Positions 44,783 through 53,290 of a stretch of 64,000 bases of DNA are shown piece after piece (the first letter of the stretch is position 1; each line of letters opens with the position of its first letter). The translations under genes and the position numbers were made by a program. The stretch comes from Maricaulis sp. (GTDB lineage Bacteria > Pseudomonadota > Alphaproteobacteria > Caulobacterales > Maricaulaceae). The stretch spans positions 62,001 to 126,000 of the forward strand of contig JAEPND010000006.1 in assembly GCA_017643585.1 (NCBI GenBank), in the 5' to 3' direction. The notes beneath the pieces are model-generated. The model saw only the letters and a program-made list of their open reading frames with translations. It made no database searches and was not told the DNA's origin.

Positions 44783-45238
44783 CTATCGGCCCATCTCAAG
44801 CAAATCATGCTCGATCGCTTCCAGCCGATCCGATATACCTTCATCCTCGAGCCCCAACGGACTCGATTTCAATCCATCTCGAATTGATCCGAGGGCGCGT
44901 TCGATCAGTTCTGGGAGGCTGCCAAACGAACCGCTGATGCTCGCATTGCAGGCGTATGAATATACGTTGAGGACATCGTTTTCGACACCCAATACGATGC
45001 TGTCTTCATTGGCCGGAGGGACTCCTTCGTACTTGTCGCCAGGCGACAGGAAGGCTCCTTCACACAGGATATCGACGAACGGTGCGAGCGGAATCGAATT
45101 CCAACGCAAACTCTTTCCATCTCTTCGCTTCCATTCGATATCAGAGAGTAGAAGGTGATAATCTAGCAGCAACGAACTATCCGTCCCTAGAAGTTGTTCG
45201 GGCAAACTTGTTCTGGTTTTGTGAACGAAGATTTCCAT
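44783..45238 (-). CDS. Orphan hypothetical protein
   Basis: A 151-residue acidic cytosolic protein; GGGAGGGG stands 7 bp before the ATG, a strong ribosome site. It has LLLDYHLLLSDIEWKRRDGKSLR, a central NVYSYACNASISGSFGSLPELI block and a helical acidic end (DRLEAIEHDLLEMGR). The form resembles small immunity-type proteins, but no toxin gene is next to it and I do not assign a family. Confidence 0.5.
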   Translation of the reverse strand: MEIFVHKTRTSLPEQLLGTDSSLLLDYHLLLSDIEWKRRDGKSLRWNSIPLAPFVDILCEGAFLSPGDKYEGVPPANEDSIVLGVENDVLNVYSYACNASISGSFGSLPELIERALGSIRDGLKSSPLGLEDEGISDRLEAIEHDLLEMGR

Positions 45239-45415
45239 TGAACACCCCTCCCGAAGCCCTGGTTTAGCTCACCGCGGCTGACGGGCAAGCGCCGTGAGTA
45301 AAAGCGCGCCCGGAAAAACAATTTCGTGCGAGCAGTCCTGAAAGACATGATTCCCAGCGTGCATCGCGCGGTGAATCACCACGGCGCGAACGTTACTCGT
45401 TATTGCGGAGAGAGC

Positions 45416-45431
45416 GTGGCGGACAGGATGG
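45416..45431. other. Putative attachment-site half: copy of tRNA-Ser 3' end
   Basis: GTGGCGGACAGGATGG is identical to 49410-49425, which covers the CCA end, discriminator base, acceptor 3' strand and part of the T stem of tRNA-Ser. Direct repeats of this kind flank elements integrated by tyrosine recombinases. No integrase gene is present between them. Confidence 0.5.
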
Positions 45432-45714
45432 TCTCGCACCACTCCGCTAGTCCTGCCCTGGGCGCTGCAATGCCCTCAAGATCATTACGGTCGCCACGAG
45501 GGAGAACAGGCCAAGCAGAAACAGCTGGGTCCAAACGAGTGTGTCCACCGGCTGTTCCTGAAAACTAAACTCCGGATTGTGCGCGCTTGCTCCGTGATCA
45601 TTCCTCTGACACTGCCCGCCGAACAGCTCTATTGAGCAGTCCCGATCCTTGCCGGATCGCCTTACTATCGCGATTTGATGAGCAGGTAAGGACCAGCATC
45701 CAAAAACAGTTCAA

Positions 45715-45732
45715 ACGTCATCGCACCGTTAC
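45715..45732 (+). promoter_or_regulatory. Possible Pho box upstream of the PhoX-like gene
   Basis: ACGTCAT-CGCA-CCGTTAC has the 7-4-7 layout of PhoB operators (CTGTCAT repeats) with several mismatches, about 55 bp before the chosen start. Weak alone, but the gene encodes a phosphatase family normally controlled by PhoB. Confidence 0.35.
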
Positions 45733-45786
45733 AAAACCCGTGCTATGACCGGCTCGAATATCCCAGTTTCAGCAGGTGTCATTCCC

Positions 45787-47730
45787 ATGAGCGAGAAGTT
45801 CGAACGCGAATTTGAAGACGTGCCGGTCAATCCGAAAGCCGCGTCCACGCCGACTATTGGCGATGTCATTGATCAACGCTATTCGCGCCGCGGCGTCATG
45901 GCCCTGATGGGGGGTGCCGCTGTTGCCGCGACTATGCCGCTGGCAGGCTGTGCGCAGAGCGTAGAAGAGAACAGCGCCGAAACCGCGGACGATTTCACCG
46001 AAATGGCGCGCGGCGTTGATCAAACCCACCATGCGGCAGGCGGTCTCAATGATCAGGTTGTCATTCGTTGGGGCGACCCGCTTTTCGATGGTATCGGTGC
46101 TTTCAATCCGATGGCACAAAGCGTTGCTGATCAGGAAGCGCGCTTTGGCTACAATAATGACTATATCGGCTTCGTCGGCCTGCCGGATGACGAGCAAGGC
46201 CGCCAGCGCGCCCTTCTCTGCGTCAATCACGAGTACACGATCGCTGACCTCATGTTTCCGGGCCGCGTCGGCCGCGAGGCGACGGCAGAGGAATGTGCGA
46301 TCGAACAGGCCGCTCATGGCGGATCCATTGTCGAGATCGTCAATATTGATGGCCGCTGGGAATATGTTCAGGGCTCACGTTATAACCGCCGCATCACCAC
46401 GCGCACGCAAGGGATCGAGCTCACCGGCCCGGCTGCCGGCCACCCGCGCCTGCAAACCAGTGCTGATCCGGAAGGGCGCTATGTCACCGGCACGATGAAT
46501 AATTGCGCCGGCGGCATTACGCCCTGGGGCACTTATCTGATGGCCGAGGAAAACTTCAACGGCTATTTCATCGGCGAGACAGACGGACCGGAAGCCGCCA
46601 ATCATGAGCGCTATGGCGTGCCGGGTGGCTGGTATCCCTGGGGGCGGTTCGAAGACCGGTTCGATATCTCCCGTGAACCCAATGAACCCAATCGCTTCGG
46701 CTGGGCCGTTGAAGTCGATCCGCTCGACCCTCAATCCGCACCGAAAAAGCGTACCGCTCTTGGCCGCTTCAAGCACGAGGGCGCGGAAAGCGTCGTCGCT
46801 CCGAACGGTCAGGTCGTGTTTTATATGGGTGACGACCAACGCTTTGATTATGTGTATAAATTCGTGACAGCCGGTCGCTTCGACGCGGAGAATCGCGCCG
46901 CCAATCGTGACCTGCTTGACGATGGAACACTCTATGTCGCGCGCTTCGATGCCGATGGTTCTGTCGAGTGGATGCCGCTGATCTTTGGCGAGGGTCCACT
47001 CACCGAAGAAAATGGCTTTACCAGCCAGGGCGAGGTTCTCATTGAGACACGCCGCGCGGCCGACCTTTTGGGTGCCACCCCGATGGACCGTCCGGAGGAT
47101 GTACAGCCGAACGCGCAAAATGGCCGCATCTATGTGATGCTGACCAATAACTCCCGTCGCAGTGAAGATCAGACCGACGCCGCTAATCCGCGCGGCCCGA
47201 ATCTTTTCGGCCACATCGTCGAGATCTCTGAGCCGGATGGCGATTTCACCTCCACCCGCTCGCGCTGGGAAATCCTGGTGCGTTGCGGCGACCCGGCAGA
47301 TGCCGAAGTCGGCGCCGAGTGGGGACCGAACACTACAGAAAGCGGCTGGTTCGGCTCACCGGACAATGCCGCAATCGACAGTGCCAACCGCCTCTACGTC
47401 TCTACCGATGGCAGCGAAGTGCGTAATCAATGCGCCAATGGTGTCTGGCGGGTGGAAACTGAAGGGCTGGAACGCGGCAATTCGCGCATGATGTTCCTTG
47501 CTCCGACCGGAGCCGAGATTTGCGGCCCGCGCCTCTCTGACGATGAGGGGACCTTCTTCCTGGCGGTTCAGCATCCGGGCCTGGATGGCGAAGACTTCCC
47601 GCCGCACGGACGCCCCTCAACCTTCGCCGATCCGTCCACCCGCTGGCCGGATTTTGCTGAAGGCATGCCGCCGCGTTCTGCCGTCGTGGCCCTGACCCGC
47701 GCTGACGGGAAGACCTTCTCCGAGGTCTAG
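45787..47730 (+). CDS. PhoX-family (DUF839) Tat-exported phosphatase
   Basis: A 647-residue protein from ATG 45787; the open frame starts 14 codons earlier. After a polar leader of about 40 residues comes the twin-arginine signal RYSRRGVMALMGGAAVAATMP with Cys beyond it (LAGCA), suggesting Tat export and perhaps a lipid anchor. The DUF839 domain follows: RWGDPLF, NDYIGFVGL, LLCVNHEYT, GGSIVEI, GTMNNCAGGITPWGTYLMAEENF (in parts). PhoX enzymes are Ca/Fe-dependent alkaline phosphatases that free phosphate from organic esters in the periplasm, common in the sea. It may sit on an integrated segment. Confidence 0.88.
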   Translation: MSEKFEREFEDVPVNPKAASTPTIGDVIDQRYSRRGVMALMGGAAVAATMPLAGCAQSVEENSAETADDFTEMARGVDQTHHAAGGLNDQVVIRWGDPLFDGIGAFNPMAQSVADQEARFGYNNDYIGFVGLPDDEQGRQRALLCVNHEYTIADLMFPGRVGREATAEECAIEQAAHGGSIVEIVNIDGRWEYVQGSRYNRRITTRTQGIELTGPAAGHPRLQTSADPEGRYVTGTMNNCAGGITPWGTYLMAEENFNGYFIGETDGPEAANHERYGVPGGWYPWGRFEDRFDISREPNEPNRFGWAVEVDPLDPQSAPKKRTALGRFKHEGAESVVAPNGQVVFYMGDDQRFDYVYKFVTAGRFDAENRAANRDLLDDGTLYVARFDADGSVEWMPLIFGEGPLTEENGFTSQGEVLIETRRAADLLGATPMDRPEDVQPNAQNGRIYVMLTNNSRRSEDQTDAANPRGPNLFGHIVEISEPDGDFTSTRSRWEILVRCGDPADAEVGAEWGPNTTESGWFGSPDNAAIDSANRLYVSTDGSEVRNQCANGVWRVETEGLERGNSRMMFLAPTGAEICGPRLSDDEGTFFLAVQHPGLDGEDFPPHGRPSTFADPSTRWPDFAEGMPPRSAVVALTRADGKTFSEV

Positions 47731-47762
47731 AAGGTGCAGACCGCATTCGAACTCGACTGAAG

Positions 47763-47776
47763 CAGGGACACGCACC
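47763..47776. repeat. End motif CAGGGACACGCACC
   Basis: A further copy of the repeat end, 42 bp left of MITE copy 2 in the same orientation. Confidence 0.5.
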
Positions 47777-47817
47777 TTTTAATGGCGCGCTACCCCGCAG
47801 AATGAGTAAACGGAAAA

Positions 47818-47931
47818 CAGGGATACACACCATCTATCCCATGTTTCTCCGACGAGCGTCGTTGTCGCTGTAGGCAGCCTGTGTTGCGCCCTGGCTGCAA
47901 GGTCTAAAAAGCGTGTGTGTCCCTGTTTATT
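47818..47931. mobile_element. MITE-like repeat, copy 2
   Basis: CAGGGATACACACC at the left and GTGTGTGTCCCTG at the right, with the same 85-bp core as copy 1, exactly 4270 bp away and in the same orientation. Differences are single bases scattered along the element. No ORF. Confidence 0.8.
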
Positions 47932-48003
47932 CCAGGTTCACGTCTCGACTTGGCATCTCGTTCGGCTCATACTTGTTAGCGCAAACAACGAGCGGAGAAC
48001 GAG

Positions 48004-49410
48004 ATGAGCTCAGCGTGCCGGACAAGAATTCTTATTGCGCTGGCATCGGCCTTTCTTGGCTTGAGCGCGTGCAAGCCAACGGCCGGTGCGGATGGCGACG
48101 TCTACGCGTCGACCACTCTCACGATCGACAAAGCCGAATATGCCGAACGCCTGCACGGTTTCTGGCTGGGTCAGTCAATAGGTAACTGGACCGGCCTGGT
48201 CACCGAAATGGACAAGATCGGTGGTGAGGGGCCACATGGCGTATTCTACACGCGTGCCGATTGGGGCGGGCCGGATCAGCCCGCGATCTGGGGGCAGGGA
48301 CAGCCGAGCGATATTTCGCCGACCATCGATTTTGTCCTGCGCCGCCCGGGTGAGGTCTGGGGCGCGGATGACGATACCGATATCGAATACCTCTACCAGG
48401 AGACTTTGTACCGGGCCGGCGGCTCGACCCTGACCGGTGAGCAGATCCGCACGGCGTGGCTGGCCCATATCTATGACGAGCGCTCCGAGACCCCCTATGG
48501 CCGCGATGGCGAGGTCTGGCAGAATTACCTCTGGGTCTCCAACCAGCGCGCCCACGAACTCATGCTGGCGGGCGTGGTGCCGCCGCAGACGGGTGATCCG
48601 GTGCAAAATTCGCACACCGACATGATCGACGCGCAATTGACGACGGAGATCTTCGGGCTCTTCGCACCGGGACACCCTGACATGGCACGGGAAATCGGGC
48701 GGCTCCCTGTGCAAACCACGGCGCGTGGTGCGGCCGAGGAGGCGGCAATGTTCTACATCGCCATGCATGCGCTGGCACCGCTCGTGGATGACGGACGCCC
48801 GCTGAGGGAGCAGGTGATTGCAATGGCCTACAGAGCCCGCTCTGGCCTGTCGGAAGGCGGCTATCCGGCCGCCATGTTCGATTTCGTCGCAAACGCGCAT
48901 GCTGAGGGCCGGAGCTGGGAGGCGGCACGCGATGGGCTGTATGAGCGGTATCAGGTCCGCGCCGAGGATGGCTACGACATCACCGGACGTGATCTCTACT
49001 GCAATGGCTGTTTCGCCTCGGGCATCAATTTCGGCGCCAGCCTGATCAGTCTCTTCTATGGCGAGGGTGATATCCGCGAGACCATCCGCATCGCTACCCT
49101 TGCGGGCTGGGATTCCGACAATCCCGCCGCCACGTGGGGCGGGCTGCTGGGTTTCATCATTGGCCGCGAGGGGGTGGAGGACGCATTTGGTGGCCCACTG
49201 TCGGACCGGTTCAACATCCACCGCACCCGTCGCGGTTTCCCCGATGATGGCATGGACACGTTCCCGGCCATGGCAGAACGGGGCGTTGCGGTCACCGAGC
49301 GTGTCATCCTGGATCGCCTGGGCGGCCGGATCAGCCAGGATGGTCGCGCGTGGGAGATCCCTCTGCGGAACGGCGCAAGGGAAAGGCATACGGGAGCGGA
49401 AAGAGGATAG
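48004..49410 (+). CDS. Lipoprotein of the ADP-ribosylglycohydrolase (ARH/DraG) fold
   Basis: A 468-residue protein with lipoprotein signal (RILIALASAFLGLSACK, Cys23). The ARH domain follows: AERLHGFWLGQSIGNWTG, then GADDDTDIEY with the first metal-binding acidic group, and GWDSDNPAATWGGLLG with the second (D-x-D-N). These place two magnesium sites as in ARH/DraG enzymes, which remove ADP-ribose from Arg or other groups. Most relatives are cytosolic; an exported one must act on something else, perhaps nucleoside or glycoside conjugates. GGAGAACGAG precedes the ATG. Its stop codon abuts tRNA-Ser, so the end of the gene coincides with the att-like repeat. Confidence 0.8.
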   Translation: MSSACRTRILIALASAFLGLSACKPTAGADGDVYASTTLTIDKAEYAERLHGFWLGQSIGNWTGLVTEMDKIGGEGPHGVFYTRADWGGPDQPAIWGQGQPSDISPTIDFVLRRPGEVWGADDDTDIEYLYQETLYRAGGSTLTGEQIRTAWLAHIYDERSETPYGRDGEVWQNYLWVSNQRAHELMLAGVVPPQTGDPVQNSHTDMIDAQLTTEIFGLFAPGHPDMAREIGRLPVQTTARGAAEEAAMFYIAMHALAPLVDDGRPLREQVIAMAYRARSGLSEGGYPAAMFDFVANAHAEGRSWEAARDGLYERYQVRAEDGYDITGRDLYCNGCFASGINFGASLISLFYGEGDIRETIRIATLAGWDSDNPAATWGGLLGFIIGREGVEDAFGGPLSDRFNIHRTRRGFPDDGMDTFPAMAERGVAVTERVILDRLGGRISQDGRAWEIPLRNGARERHTGAERG

Positions 49411-49501
49411 TGGCGGACAGGATGGGATTCGAACCCACGAGACGGGGACACCGCCTACTCCCTTAGCAGGGGAGCGCCTTCAGCCACTCGGCCACCTGTC
49501 C
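49411..49501 (-). tRNA. tRNA-Ser (anticodon GCU)
   Basis: On the minus strand the 5' strand GGACAGG pairs with CCTGTCC, followed by discriminator G and encoded CCA. The D arm reads GGCCGAGTGGCTGAAGGC, the anticodon loop CTGCTAA with GCT at 49465-49467, there is a long class II variable arm, and the T loop is GTTCGAATCC. All arms fold. It is identified as Ser by anticodon and long variable arm. The 3' end is duplicated at 45416. Confidence 0.97.
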
Positions 49502-49580
49502 ATCTCCGGGTTTAAAGGCCTCTGCCTGCCGCTTCAAGTACAAGCTGCCGTTCATTCACCACCTTCTGCAGCGCGGCATA

Positions 49581-49607
49581 AAAAAAGGCGCCCCGAGGAG
49601 CGCCTTT
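49581..49607 (-). terminator. Terminator of the glutaryl-CoA dehydrogenase gene
   Basis: On the minus strand AAAGGCGC and GCGCCTTT pair around an 8-nt loop and run into a T tract (plus-strand AAAAAA). It lies 20 bp beyond the stop codon at 49628. Confidence 0.85.
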
Positions 49608-49627
49608 CTTCGTGGATCTGGCCTGGC

Positions 49628-50848
49628 CTAGAAGAAGGCCTGCAAGCCGGTCTGGGCGCGGCCGAGGATGAGGGCGTGCACGTCGTGGGCGCCTTCATAG
49701 GTGTTGACCGTTTCCAGGTTGACCATGTGCCGCATGATCTGGAATTCCTCGGAAATGCCGTTGCCGCCATGCATGTCGCGGGACATGCGGGCGATGTCGA
49801 GCGCCTTGCCGCAATTGTTGCGCTTCATGATCGAGATCATTTCCGGCGCGGCGCGGGCCTCGTCCATAAGGCGACCCACGCGCAGCGAGCCCTGCAGGCC
49901 CAGCGTGATCTCGGTCTGCATGTCCGCCAGCTTCTTCTGGAAGAGCTGGGTTTGTGCCAGCGGCTTGCCGAACTGGTGGCGGTCCAGACCGTATTGGCGC
50001 GCAGCGTGCCAGCAGAATTCCGCAGCGCCCATCACGCCCCAGGAAATGCCGTAGCGTGCGCGGTTGAGACAGCCGAACGGGCCTTTCAGACCGGAGACAT
50101 TGGGCAGCAATGCATCTTCGCCGACCTCGACATTATCCATCACGATCTCGCCGGTGATGGAGGCGCGCAGGGACAGCTTGCCGCCGATCTTGGGGGCGGA
50201 GAGGCCCTTCATGCCCTTGTCCAGGACGAATCCGCGGATCTTGCCGTCATGCGCTTCGGACTTGGCCCAGACGACGAAGACATCGGCGATCGGCGAGTTG
50301 GAGATCCACATTTTCGAACCGGTCAGGCGATAGCCGTTTTCGGTTTTGACAGCGCGGGTCTTCATGCCCGCCGGGTCAGAACCGGCATCCGGTTCGGTCA
50401 GGCCGAAACAGCCAATCCACTCACCGCTGGCCAGCTTGGGCAGGTATTTGCGGCGCTGCTCCTCCGAGCCATAGGCATAGATCGGATACATGACCAGCGA
50501 GGACTGGACCGACATCATCGAGCGATAGCCGCTGTCCACACGCTCGACCTCGCGCGCGACCAGGCCATAGGCGACATAGCCCAGGCCAGCGCCGCCATAT
50601 TCTTCCGGGATGGTGCAGCCGAGCAGGCCAAGTTCACCCATTTCGCGGAAAATGGCCGGGTCGGTCACTTCGTCCCGATAGGCATCGATCACGCGCGTCT
50701 GCAGCCTGTCCTGGGCATAGGCCCGGGCCGCATCGCGGACCATGCGCTCGTCCTCAGTCAGCTGGTCATCCAGGAAAAACGGGTCTTCCCAATCGAAGGA
50801 TGAAAGATCCGGTGCGTCCTTGGCTTTGAGCGGGCTCATCTCGTTCAT
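49628..50848 (-). CDS. gcdH: Glutaryl-CoA dehydrogenase (acyl-CoA dehydrogenase family)
   Basis: A 406-residue FAD enzyme that oxidises and decarboxylates glutaryl-CoA to crotonyl-CoA in lysine and tryptophan breakdown. The N-terminal region [22 protein letters not shown] is characteristic of [24 protein letters not shown] forms the FAD/substrate loop, and the active-site Glu lies in [17 protein letters not shown]. The start is taken as ATG 50848; an open-frame TTG at 50875 is less likely. It is monocistronic with a good terminator and is divergent from the symporter gene. Confidence 0.92.
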   Translation of the reverse strand: MNEMSPLKAKDAPDLSSFDWEDPFFLDDQLTEDERMVRDAARAYAQDRLQTRVIDAYRDEVTDPAIFREMGELGLLGCTIPEEYGGAGLGYVAYGLVAREVERVDSGYRSMMSVQSSLVMYPIYAYGSEEQRRKYLPKLASGEWIGCFGLTEPDAGSDPAGMKTRAVKTENGYRLTGSKMWISNSPIADVFVVWAKSEAHDGKIRGFVLDKGMKGLSAPKIGGKLSLRASITGEIVMDNVEVGEDALLPNVSGLKGPFGCLNRARYGISWGVMGAAEFCWHAARQYGLDRHQFGKPLAQTQLFQKKLADMQTEITLGLQGSLRVGRLMDEARAAPEMISIMKRNNCGKALDIARMSRDMHGGNGISEEFQIMRHMVNLETVNTYEGAHDVHALILGRAQTGLQAFF

Positions 50849-50990
50849 GGCGTCTACTTCGTCCTTATTCCCCAAATGCGGCCGATCGCATTTGCCACAG
50901 GTATCGGAGTCTTGGATTGCGAAAACAAGTCTTGTGTGCGGTTTGCGCTAACCCGGAAGCACAGTATGACTCGTTACGGGGAGGGACGCC

Positions 50991-52475
50991 ATGTCCGGAC
51001 ATTCGACCACCATCCTGATCACGCTGGTGTTGTACAAGCTGCTGCTGGTCGGCGTTGGCATCTGGGCGTCGCGGCGCTCGAAGAGCGAGAGCGATTTCCT
51101 CGTGGCCGGGCAGGGGCTAGGCCCCTGGGTCTCCGGACTGTCCTATGCAGCCTCGACATCCTCGGCCTGGGTGCTGATCGGATTTACCGGATTTGTATAT
51201 GCCAACGGCCTGTCCGCCCTGTGGATGATCCCGGGGATCTGGGGCGGTTATATCACGGTCTGGCTGCTGTTCGGGCCGCGCCTGCGCGCGGAAACCGAGG
51301 CCAAGGGGCATGTCACGCTGACCGATTTCCTGGTCGCGGACCTTGGCGGGCCGATGCGGCGGGCTATCGCCTGGACAGCCACTGCTTTCATCGTTTTCTG
51401 CTTTGTTTTCTATATCGCAGCCCAGTTCGGCGCTGCGGCCAATGCCTTTTCCAGCCAGTTCGAGATGGGGCGCCTTGAAGCGGTGCTGGTCGGCAGTGCC
51501 ATCATTCTTGTCTATTCCCTGCTGGGCGGTTTCTGGGCTGTCAGCCTGACGGACACGATCCAGGGCGCGCTGATGGCCGTCGTCGCCATTCTCCTGCCGA
51601 CGGCTGCCTTCCTGGCCAGTGGCGGGTTTGGCGGTTTGGCCGAGGCCATTGCACAAACGCCGGCCAGCTATCAGTCGATGACCGGCGGGCTGGCCCCGCA
51701 TCTCTTCCTGGGCTTTGTGCTGGGGGTCTGGGGTGTCGGCGTCGGGGCGCTGGGACAACCGCACCTGCTGGTACGCTTGATGGCGGTCAAGGACGAGGAC
51801 GCCCGCCAGCGCGGCTTTGCCATCGCCATGGCCTGGGCCGTGATCATCTATATCGGCATGACGACGCTCGCCCTGTCGGCTCGTGCCCTGCTGGGCGAGG
51901 GCGCGACCGGGGAGAGCCTGTTCTACCAGCTGGCCGCCGATCTCCTGCCGCCGGTCATTGCCGGTATTGTTATCGCTGCCGTTCTGTCCGCCATCATGTC
52001 GACAGTGGACTCCATTCTCCTGTCGGCCGCCGCAGCCATCTCACACGATACGGGTCTGGCGGCGCGGCGCCCCAGGCTGGCCGTGCTGTTCGCGCGCCTG
52101 GCCATGGTGTTGATTGCGGTCATTGCCGTCTGGTTGACCCTCAGCGTGCCGGCCTCGGTCTTCTCCCGCGTCTTGTTCGCCTGGGCCGCCTTGGGGGCCG
52201 CCTTCGGTCCTATCGTGCTGGTGAAGGTGCTGGGGCGCTCTCCGTCTGCCGGTGCGATCTGGTGGGGCATGGTCAGCGGCTTCGCCCTGACGGTCTTCTT
52301 CAATGCCCTCGGCCAGATGCCTGAACAGTCGGGGCTGGTTGAGATGCTCCGCCAGTTGGCGATCCTGCCGGGAGATCCGTTCGAACGGGTTTTCCCATGG
52401 GTTCCGGCCCTGGCGATCCTCGTGCTGGGAAGCCGAAAGGCTTCATTGCCACGCGAGGATAAGGTGTCACAATGA
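50991..52475 (+). CDS. Sodium:solute symporter (SSS family, PutP-like)
   Basis: A 494-residue polytopic transporter with about 13 helices. The block LVAGQGLGPWVSGLSYAASTSSAWVLIGFTG (in parts) holds the Na-binding Ala/Ser/Thr motif of TM2, GVGALGQPHLLVRLMAVKD is the TM6-7 signature with Q-P-H as in PutP, and AVLSAIMSTVDSILLSAAAAIS is the TM9 Na-site motif with Ser/Thr/Asp. These resemble sodium/proline symporters. GGGGAGGG precedes the ATG. The stop overlaps the following cyclophilin pseudogene start (ATGA). Confidence 0.9.
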   Translation: MSGHSTTILITLVLYKLLLVGVGIWASRRSKSESDFLVAGQGLGPWVSGLSYAASTSSAWVLIGFTGFVYANGLSALWMIPGIWGGYITVWLLFGPRLRAETEAKGHVTLTDFLVADLGGPMRRAIAWTATAFIVFCFVFYIAAQFGAAANAFSSQFEMGRLEAVLVGSAIILVYSLLGGFWAVSLTDTIQGALMAVVAILLPTAAFLASGGFGGLAEAIAQTPASYQSMTGGLAPHLFLGFVLGVWGVGVGALGQPHLLVRLMAVKDEDARQRGFAIAMAWAVIIYIGMTTLALSARALLGEGATGESLFYQLAADLLPPVIAGIVIAAVLSAIMSTVDSILLSAAAAISHDTGLAARRPRLAVLFARLAMVLIAVIAVWLTLSVPASVFSRVLFAWAALGAAFGPIVLVKVLGRSPSAGAIWWGMVSGFALTVFFNALGQMPEQSGLVEMLRQLAILPGDPFERVFPWVPALAILVLGSRKASLPREDKVSQ

Positions 52476-53098
52476 ACCTCGTACACCCCATTATGGCCCT
52501 GGCAGGGCTGGCCGCTTTGACCGCCTGTTCCGGACAATCTTCACAGACCCTGGCACAGCATACAGACGTCGTCCTGGCGACCGAGCACGGGGAGATCATC
52601 ATCCGGCTGGACCGGGAGGCTGCGCCGCAATCCTCCGCGGTTTTCCTGTGATGGGTCGAAGAGGGGCGGTATTTCGCCCGGACATCCGGGTTTTATCGCA
52701 TCGTCTCGCACGCGAATGACAATGGGTCGCCCTTGAACAATATCGTGCAGGGCGGGTTTATCGACGTGCCGGAGAGCGTCGAGGGCGTTGTCCACGAATC
52801 ATCCGAACAGACCGGGCTGCGCAATATCGCCGGATCGGTTGCGCTGGCGCGCGGCGAGATCGATACGGCCAGCCCGGCGTATTTCTTTGTGAATGTCACT
52901 GATAATCCGGGGCTGGATCACGGCCAGCTCCGCAATCCGGACAGTCAGGGTTTCGCGGTTTTCGGTCATGTGGTGGAGGGCATGGATATCATCCTGGCCA
53001 TTCACACAACGCCCGCCAGCGAGCAGGCGGAGGATGCTTATATGGCCGGACAGATGCTGGCTGATCCGGTGCGCTTCACAGCGAGCCTTCGCGAGTGA
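52472..53098 (+). pseudogene. Cyclophilin-type peptidyl-prolyl isomerase lipoprotein with in-frame TGA
   Basis: The frame opens with a lipoprotein signal MNLVHPIMALAGLAALTAC (Cys19), then VVLATEHGEIIIRLDREAAPQSSAVFL, and meets TGA at 52649-52651 (codon 60). The same frame continues with WVEEGRYFARTSGFYRIV, NNIVQGGFIDV, RNIAGSVALARGEIDTASPAYFFVNV (in parts) and ends at 53098, all cyclophilin core. A CGA (Arg) to TGA change would explain it. Without the stop the protein would be 208 residues, a periplasmic foldase. Either a nonsense mutation or sequence error. It was probably cotranscribed with the symporter. Confidence 0.85.
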
Positions 53099-53290
53099 AA
53101 CAGGGCGGTGTCGCACGCCGGGCTCGATCGCTTGTTTAGTGGCACGTGTCCACGGCGCCTGATCAGGCTGAAATGCTGCGCGAAAAGGCCCGGGACTTTC
53201 TGCGCGCCATGCTCGAGGAAGCAGCCTGACGCTTAAAGTGCGACAAGCCGACCGCTTGACCTCGGGCTCGGATCGTAACAAGTCCGGGCC

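Larger units (their letters stand above)
45239..45786. other. Gene-poor junction region before phoX-like gene
   Basis: About 550 bp without a supported gene. It contains the 16-bp copy of the tRNA-Ser 3' end (45416-45431), a TTCCTCTGACACTGCCC segment (about 45600) that recurs in near form at about 42806, and a possible Pho box (45715-45732). It looks like a recombination junction. Confidence 0.4.

Noticed and set aside
53146-53229. Tiny 27-residue open frame before ccmF (ends EMLREKARDFLRAMLEEAA)
   Set aside because: The helical peptide looks protein-like, perhaps a remnant, but there is no ribosome site and it is too short to support.
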